From Gnetum montanum (Eukaryota > Streptophyta > Gnetopsida > Gnetales > Gnetaceae): a stretch of 64,000 nt of DNA. Every line of letters starts with the position of its first letter. The first letter of the stretch is position 1. The notes beneath the pieces are model-generated. The model was not told where the DNA came from and did not search any database. It was given only the letters and a program-made list of their open reading frames with translations. Positions 57,758-64,000 of the stretch are shown here, piece by piece. The DNA is taken from contig MNCI01023457.1 of the NCBI GenBank assembly GCA_015680685.1, positions 100,797 to 164,796 of the forward strand, written 5' to 3'. A program made the translations under genes and the position numbers.

Positions 57758-58079
57758 TCTCTAATTTTGATAACTCCTTTCCTTTCTCATACTTTTAGTT
57801 AGATCAATTTCTTAGTTGTTAGTATTGCATAGTTAAAATTTTTTTGCAAAAAGTGATCCCATAAGTGTTAATTTCATTGTAACCCTTAACAATTATCTAT
57901 TTTGTTCTTATTTATGACTCATTATAATTGGTTATGGTTCCTTAAGAGTATTATTTGAGTGTTATGGCTTTCCCATGATTAGTTCTTATTAAAAATTTCA
58001 ACTTTCACTTCATACCTACCCTTAAAATACCTTCTGGACGTTAGCAAAATTTGAAAAATTGGATCAAATTCACTAGCAC

Positions 58080-58460
58080 ATCTTGACTCTCTGCACATGT
58101 CTTGGACTTATGTAATCATTACTAGAATTACCAATTATCTCACTACTAGGCAAACCAAGCGATACTACTATTGGGTTACTAAACGATCACACTTCACAGT
58201 TGGAATCAATTACATCCATTCTTCTTAACAATAGTAAAAGTAAAGTTCATGGAAAAGTAAATCAGTAATTAGGGAAATAGTAAAAATTATACTAAGTCAA
58301 AATAGTAAACATTAGTCTAAGTAAACAATAAACAAATCTAAGTGATGCTAAAATGATGCAAAGTAATCTTGATCTTTTTTATAGACCCAATATCAGGGAC
58401 CTAACATCATGGATCCAATATCAATGTAAACCTAATATCTGAGCCCAAAAATTTGCACTT
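58080..58460 (-). repeat. Ath-6 internal LTR piece
   Basis: 58080-58375 matches 54155-54460 (R region of the complete LTR). 58376-58460 has CCCAATATCAGGGACC and ATCATGGATCCAATATCA, U3-like repeats. The U5 part is absent: it breaks at 58080. Confidence 0.65.
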
Positions 58461-59937
58461 TTCATAAGGGTTTAATGGAAAATTTTGATTCTTTTGGATT
58501 TCTAGAAGGTTTTAAGGTTGCTCAAATGGTTTGGATTATAGAGAAATGCTTATTTTTTTTAATAGTTTTTCATAGGAAGTTCATAGAGAAGGACTCTTAG
58601 GCTACAAAAGTTCATAAGATGGATAAGAAGGGTAATGAAGTCATGTAGTAAGAATGAATAGTTTAAATAATATGGGAAGTTTTTATTGATGTTTGGTGAT
58701 GTTTGAAGGTTCAAGATGATGTGGAATTGCTTGGCAGGTATAAGATATAATAGTTATACAAGTGGATCCTTTCCCAAGCAAGATTCAGCCCTTAACGACC
58801 TTGTATAACCACACCTAAAAGTGTCTTCAGGCAATTAAGGATTTGAATGTAATGCATACCTTTTTAGCAAAACACACATGTTAGTACCACCAAATTAGGA
58901 AAATAATTCTATGCTATTTAAAACCACAAGTTATGACTATTCAAATAGTGACATAGATGGACTTAAAAAGATTGACAAAATCAAAACATGAGGTATCTTA
59001 CCATAGGCATACTAAATTCTTATGTTTTAGTAGTGGTTAAAGTAATCACTAAACTTTCTATCTAAGATTCAAACCAAGTCCAAACCACATACTAGTGACA
59101 TGACATCGTATCATCTCTTGGAAGTATAATCATAAGACTATCAATGTTGTAAGGAGTATCATCACTTGGTGTATTTTCCAAGGGAGAAGTTTATTCATGG
59201 GAGAAATAGCCTACCTTTAAACATGGGTAAATGTATTTCAAATGCAACCCCTAGAAATTTATTCCATGCTCTTTTTTATTTTTATATCTATCAACCTTTT
59301 AAGGTAGCACTTATTTTACTCTTGCTTCCATTTTTTGTTAGATTTACAAGGATATAATACAACCTTAGCAACATGATAGAACTAACAATAGTAATAAAAA
59401 AGAATCCACAAATCCCCTAGATGGCACACCCTTTTCATTCCCACTTGGTTCTTCACTCTTCTGTTTAGGCATAATGATCACAATTCTATTCTTAGTTGTA
59501 TGATGGTGAAGAATGTCATTATGGCCATGGCAAGAACCTCTTATTAATGGCATGGATCGATGGATGATGTGGGCTCATTGTTAAAATAATCAATTCCTTA
59601 TGATTTGATAACATAGAGAAATCTTCCCTTTATTGGACTACATCTTGCCTTTATTTGGAATGTGTCCTATTAGTAATCGAAATTATTTACAAGGGGTTTG
59701 AAAAAAAAAGGATGAAAGAAATGAAAAAGATAATAAGAATTTTGAAAAAGTATAAACAATGAAAAATGTTAAAAGAATTGAAAATGTATAAAGAATGAAA
59801 AATGTTAAAGAATGAAAATGTATAAAGAATTGAAAGATATCAAATAATGTTAAAATTTTAAGAAATGAAAACTATCAAATGAAAAAAGATTAAAGAATGT
59901 GAAAAATGAAAGAAAATGAAAAACTTCAATAAGGTAC
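58461..59937 (-). other. Ath-6 region downstream of integrase, no gene
   Basis: AT-rich. 59700-59930 is a run of degenerate AATGAAAAATGTTAAAGAAT-like units, the counterpart of the post-pol minisatellite of other Athila copies. Nothing else recognised. Confidence 0.5.
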
Positions 59938-60680
59938 CTATGGTTTGAAATTGACTCCCACAAGACTATTATTAAGATTAGTTAAATGGAAGATAGAATA
60001 AGTAGAAGACTGGTGGGTTAGTTGGGTAGACTCTTTTGAATATTCGTAATATGGTTTGACTTGTTGGACATCGACAAGGATAAGCTTATGTAGACTAGAT
60101 GGGTGGTGAATATGTAAGGCACCAGATGGATAAGTAGTGTTCACAATGTATGGTCCTTCCCAAAGCATCTAAAATTTGGCATTTTGGGGTAAATGACTAG
60201 GATTATAATAAAGAACCTTTTCACCCAGTTATATGGCTACATTCCTTATCTGTGAATCATGCCTAAGCTTGGAGTAATGCTTATGGACTTCACTACCCAT
60301 GAGTGCTACTAGTTGACTCTCATCTAAAAGATTCAAGTTCATCAGACGTTCCTTTTGGGCTAAACTCAAATTTAGGTCAAGTTCGCTAGTTGTATCTAAA
60401 GTGTGAAGCTTTTCCTAGATTGGAAGTATTGGCAACTTACCATAGACTAACTCATATGATGTGTATCCTATAGGTAGTTTCCAAGATGTCCTATAGGCCC
60501 ATAGAGCATTGTTTAATTTCGTACTCCAATCCTGTCAAAACTTACTAACCATCCTAGTGAGTATTCTAGTAATTTCACAATTAGTGACTTCAATTTGACC
60601 ATTTTCTTGGGGATGATATGGTGTTGTTAGTTTATGGTTAACCCCAAGTTGTTGCATGAGTTTTCTAAAGGTATCACCAA
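59938..60680 (-). pseudogene. Ath-6 integrase, C-terminal half
   Basis: From 60660: HKLTTPYHPQENGQIEVTNC (the core Glu is kept, unlike in Ath-3), STKLNNALWAYRTSWKLPIG, TSYELVYGKLPILPI, LAQKERLMNLNLLDESQLVA, then MLWEGPYIVNTT (60168) and LVDVQQVKPYYEYSKEST. These are the integrase core end and C-terminal domain. The N-terminal zinc-binding end and first Asp residues are missing; gag-derived sequence begins directly upstream at about 60700. Confidence 0.78.
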
Positions 60681-60699
60681 TGAAGTGGGTCTAAATTTC

Positions 60700-62307
60700 T
60701 AGATCGCTAAAGTCTTTTTTTGAATGGCCTACTCCAAGGTTTCCTCCTCTTGTATATTGCAGACTCATGCATCTCCCATTAGAATTGATGAGTCTCTATT
60801 ATATTCTTCAGTTGATTCCCTCTTTCCTAGCTCACCTTCCTCTTTTGCCACCTAGGAAATTAGCCTTTGGATGTGATGGATAGTCATTTCAAGTAATATG
60901 CCTTAGGTGTCAGCCCTAAGAGTATCTCTAGTTTTGCTCTGCAACCCATCTACAATGTGCTTGAGCTATTTCCTTGGTAAAAATCTATGGCCTGGGGATC
61001 TGTGCAATAGTGAAGAGTATCTACCAATTGTTGCATCAAGGGTCTTATGAGTTCCTTGCTTCCATCCCTAGAATTTTTTTCTTAAATTAGACACTCATGA
61101 ATTAAGTTTGATATTTATCATTGAAAATTTCAATCATGGTACTCCAATGTTTGATTGATTCAAGTTCTAATGATCTATATTATCTCTCTGCCTCCTAAAC
61201 AAGTATTCTAGGAAAAAACTTTAATTTTTGACAATCACTTTTGATATTTTGAAGGATGCAGGCATTGTGGAAAGCTTGAAGGTAATGTTGTGGTTCAACA
61301 TTATAGTCACCTTCAAATCTAGGCATGTTGTTCATGTCTAGCTATTTGATTTGGCTATCTCTGACATGCGTGGTTGATATATGGAAACCTTCTTAAATGT
61401 TTATCATATTTTGGGTTGCCATGAGGGGTTCATCATCATGGTTGAGTTCATATGCTCTATTGTAGTAGTGACCCCTTCTGTGCTCATACATTTCTTGATC
61501 CTCTCTTCAATCCCTTCATCTCCTTTGTTCATATTATTCATCTTCTATATCAAAGTGTCTTGAATATTGGTCATGATGGTCATGAGTCCTCCTTTCTTCC
61601 CTATCATCATCCTATTACTTCCACTAATGATCATAATAAGGCAAATGAGATAGCAGGAGAATGATGCCAACTTGTTCTCCTTTCATGACTCTTATATGTT
61701 TCTTTGTAGGATTTAGTAGGAACCCCTGGCCTTGAGTCCTACTTATACTTTGAGTTAGTAGCCTTTCCCTTAGGTGTCTCTACTAGAGTGGAATGAAGGT
61801 GGACTTTGACAAGTTTCTCAAGTCTAATGATAAGTGTTTTTGAAGGTTCATCATGGTTTTGGAGGAGTTGCTCTGAAATACTAGCATCAGCATCAAATTC
61901 TTCCAAGATAAAAAAAGTGTTGACCCACTTCCCTTTGTTTTGTACATGTTTGATCTCCATGGTAGCATCTCTCTTCATCTGCTCCTTTGTGGATTCATGG
62001 GATCTATCATGTGCTAAGTCACATGATACCCTTCTTGGATTTGGTCAAAATGCATTCCCCTTAAGGTATTTTGGAGCATGTTAAGTGTTGCACATTTTGG
62101 AGGCATGACTATTTTGCGTTGCATGTCCCTCCACCTCATTTGATTATCCTAATGAAAGATTAAAGTGAAGTATGGATGATAAGAATCAATGTGAGCATAA
62201 GTGATTCTTATTTACATTAGCATCCCCCATTCTTCTTCATCAATGATTATGTCATTGCTTCTTCTTATCTTCTTGGCACGTGGTGATGTATCTTTGTTTA
62301 AAGCCAT
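60700..62307 (-). pseudogene. Ath-6 gag
   Basis: The start is at 62307 (MALNKDTSPRAKKIRRSNDI), then TYAHIDSYHPYFTLIFH and NQMRWRDMQRKIVMPP, parallel to the start of Ath-5 gag. 61739-61978 is open (KWVNTFFILEEFDADASISE). Capsid-like blocks follow near 61200-60950 with stops and a coil near 60850. The end near 60700 is the deletion joint with integrase. Confidence 0.6.
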
Positions 62308-62434
62308 CTTTGTGACTTAAAATGTTGGTTAAGTGTGAGTAACTTATTTGGGATTATTAAAAATTAAGATTTTGACTTTGGTTTTCTAATACAACGCACA
62401 TTGAAAAATTAATTACTAAACATACATTGACTTA

Positions 62435-62452
62435 TCCCTGACAATGGCATCA
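62435..62452 (-). promoter_or_regulatory. Ath-6 primer-binding site, tRNA-Asp type (decayed)
   Basis: The plus strand reads TCCCTGACAATGGCATCA against TCCCCGGCAACGGCGCCA; only transitions differ. Next to the LTR border at 62454. Confidence 0.7.
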
Positions 62453-62453
62453 A

Positions 62454-62790
62454 TGATGAATGGTGGAGTAGTCCAACATCCAACCATATGAGATACAAGT
62501 GTTCATGCATATCAAGATCAAATTCTATAGACAAGGCAATGTGATTATGCTAGTAATTGGTTGAGTTCATGATCATTGTCTTCCCACATGACCTAGTAAA
62601 AATTAATGCATATGGTTTAACTCATAGTAAGGTGTAGGATAATTGATGTTGCATTGACCATTTTACTCCTAGTAAACATAAGGTAAATGAAAGTGATTTC
62701 TAAGTTTAAGTAAGCAAAAAATGAGTGTAATCTAGCCTAGGCGATGGATATTTGTTCTGGACTCTCTGCACATGTCTTGGACTTATGTAA
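62454..62790 (-). repeat. Ath-6 5' LTR, 3' part only
   Basis: Matches 53868-54199 closely (AATGTGATTATGCTAGTAATTGG and GTAATCTAGCCTAGGCGA in both). Similarity ends abruptly at about 62790 (TATGTAATC|TATTGG), so U3 and R are missing and the right border of Ath-6 is a truncation. Confidence 0.75.
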
Positions 62791-63990
62791 TCTATTGGCA
62801 CATTTTCAGCCACTACATGGAGCAGGAGTTTCAGTTTACTTAAGAAGAATAAAAATAAAATAGGTGTTAAAATTTGGATGAGTTTTATGGTGATAAAAAA
62901 CATATTTAATTTAACCTTACATTGGGAAAAGAATGTAATATCTCAGCATATTACATTCAACCAAACTTAGACTGGTTCAGTAACGATGGCAGACATGGAA
63001 TATACAGGGCCTGGCCACACAAATATATCAAGGATGAATATTATTCAAGAATGATGTTGGTCCTACTTTCACAGAAGCCAAAGAATAGAGAAAATAGGTT
63101 CTGTGTTAAGAAGAAAAAGTTACTGAATACTTTCAGAGACAGGATTAAGCACAAATTTAAAAAAAACGCAGTATCAATATGGCAACAAAAACGCAGTGCT
63201 GCTTGCCGCTAAAATTTTGCCAAGAAAACACCAGAAATCACCTCATATTCCTTTTGGAATTTTGTCAAACACTTGTCGCGAAGGGTTTCTTTGTTCTGTT
63301 TCCACAGTGAGCCTAATTTCTTGGCCAGAGACTACTGAAGACGAATGAAGCAGGGTTAGAACGCAGCCGGTTGCCATGCCTACGCCTATGCCTACGATTC
63401 TGGACGATTACCAGCAAAAAATACAAAACAAAAATAAAAATGTGCCGGACTTGGACGCTGTCCACGAATAGGGGCAAGACACCATTGCCAAGGGTTCACA
63501 GATTTAAGTCATTTCACCGTTAATATGAGTAAATTAGTAACTGATGCCGAGCTGCGCGTAGAAGCTGTTCCAACTGCAATCGTGTTTATGGGGGTTCAAT
63601 AGATGACACCCAGCCATGGCGGATGCAGAAGACATGGAGATGGTGGCAGCAGAGCAGCGGTAGGGTTCCAGCGACGTCAGCAACAAACCAACGGTGGTGG
63701 CAATCACGACCTCAGGCCAATCTAAGGCAGAGCGGTGGCAGCAAAATAACGAACAGAGCAGTTCGGTGGAGAGAAACAGCACAAATCGCGGGAGAAAGCT
63801 GCGCACAGAAGAAGCCATCAAAGCAACGCGATTAACTGCGTTAGAAAATCATTTACATTTGAAACGTATTTTCCATCCCATAAAGTTAACGTATTTGCCA
63901 TTCCATAAAGTTAATTTTATAACCGATTATATTTCTTAAAAAAAATGAAACGTAAGCCTCAAAGATAATTATTGAATATAAATGCTGGAT
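62791..63990. other. Low-copy, CpG-rich DNA near the right edge
   Basis: No similarity to the retroelements. 63180-63960 is notably richer in CpG and GC than the rest of the window (for example GCTGCGCGTAG, GCGACGTCAG, CAACGCGATTAACTGCG). Several open stretches exist on both strands (62922-63212 plus, 63534-63821 minus, 63623-63835 plus), but none shows a recognisable domain or clear codon structure, so no gene is called. If the GDSL model is right, this is the start of the intron, close to the first exon and promoter. Confidence 0.5.
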
Positions 63991-64000
63991 ACTTACCTAT
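63991..64000 (-). other. Candidate splice donor at right edge
   Basis: The minus strand reads ATAG|GTAAGT, matching the plant donor consensus. The exon would be 63997-64000 and beyond the window. Confidence 0.45.

Larger units (their letters stand above)
53868..62790 (-). mobile_element. Ath-6: composite Athila-like element with three LTR segments
   Basis: On the minus strand from the right: LTR end (62790-62454), primer site, gag (62307-60700), integrase (60680-59938), noncoding, an LTR piece (58460-58080), an ORF in env position (57757-54950), purine tract, 3' LTR (54768-53868). The LTR pieces at the right and in the middle cover complementary, almost non-overlapping parts of the complete left LTR. 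Protease, RT and RNase H are missing between gag and integrase. Best explained by deletion and recombination between related copies; the exact history is unclear. Confidence 0.65.
161..63996 (-). other. Candidate giant intron of the GDSL gene
   Basis: On the minus strand the right edge reads ATAG|GTAAGTATCC, a consensus plant donor with GT at 63995-63996. The GDSL exon at the left edge begins after AG at 161-162. If joined, the codons are ATA then G|CG, giving I-A followed by DELGL; the phase is consistent and the residues match the family at this position (x-I-A-x-ELGL). Everything between would be one intron of about 63.8 kb. Weak points: only four bases of the upstream exon are visible, the polypyrimidine tract before the acceptor is poor, and a chance donor-like 9-mer at the edge is possible. 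Confidence 0.4.

Noticed and set aside
62922-63212. 96-codon plus-strand open frame
   Set aside because: No recognisable domain and a Lys-rich end from A-rich DNA; not distinguishable from chance.
63534-63835. Overlapping open frames on both strands near the right edge as genes
   Set aside because: Low-complexity, Trp/Gln/Ser-rich products from GC-rich DNA, with no domain and no support for splicing or a start.
1-64000. tRNA or rRNA genes
   Set aside because: No cloverleaf-like or rRNA sequence seen; tRNA similarity is limited to primer-binding sites of retroelements.

Overview
The window looks like intergenic or intronic DNA of a large-genome seed plant; a gymnosperm seems most likely to me, but the sequence does not prove it. 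It is AT-rich, CpG-poor and packed with old, nested LTR retrotransposons of the Ty3/gypsy type. Two lineages are recognisable. One is Athila-like: LTRs of about 0.7-0.95 kb, primer-binding sites complementary to tRNA-Asp, and a retropepsin with a D-L-G active site. The other is Tat/Ogre-like: LTRs of about 1.3-1.4 kb, a large noncoding tandem array and a Tat-type pol. All coding regions of these elements carry stops and frameshifts. No bacterial-type genes, tRNA, rRNA or CRISPR arrays were seen.

The only convincing host coding sequence is at the left edge (1-160, minus strand). It is an internal exon of a GDSL esterase/lipase, with a splice acceptor on its inner side. The last bases of the right edge read, on the same strand, as exon end plus a consensus donor (ATAG|GTAAGT). 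Phase and residues fit the upstream exon of the same gene. The window may therefore be one intron of about 63.8 kb filled with retrotransposons. This is an inference from only four exon bases.

Layout. 163-9460: a decayed, multi-exon minus-strand gene of unknown family, interrupted at 2475-5825 by an internally deleted Athila element (Ath-1, target duplication CTCTT). About 9480-31026: a plus-strand Tat/Ogre element (Tat-1) with a tandem array, pol, 3' region and 3' LTR. Its reverse transcriptase is split at the catalytic Y-x-D-D motif by Tat-2 (12976-25990, minus), a relative that keeps gag and protease but has no RT, RNase H or integrase. 31027-32110: Athila remnants in both orientations. 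32131-34803: 5' LTR and gag of Ath-2. 34804-43787: Ath-3 (minus), the only Athila copy with complete but dead pol. 44753-53867: Ath-4, whose 5' LTR was hit by Ath-5 (44918-52093, target duplication CTAGC). Ath-5 is a full-length element without RT, RNase H or integrase. 53868-62790: Ath-6 (minus), a composite with three LTR segments, gag, integrase and an env-position ORF. 62791-63990: low-copy DNA that is markedly richer in CpG than the rest.

Ath-1 and Ath-5 share the same large pol deletion but sit in different target sites, so the deleted form itself transposed, presumably using enzymes from an Ath-3-like partner. Tat-2 and Tat-1 show the same relationship in the other lineage. Element names are local labels used here only.
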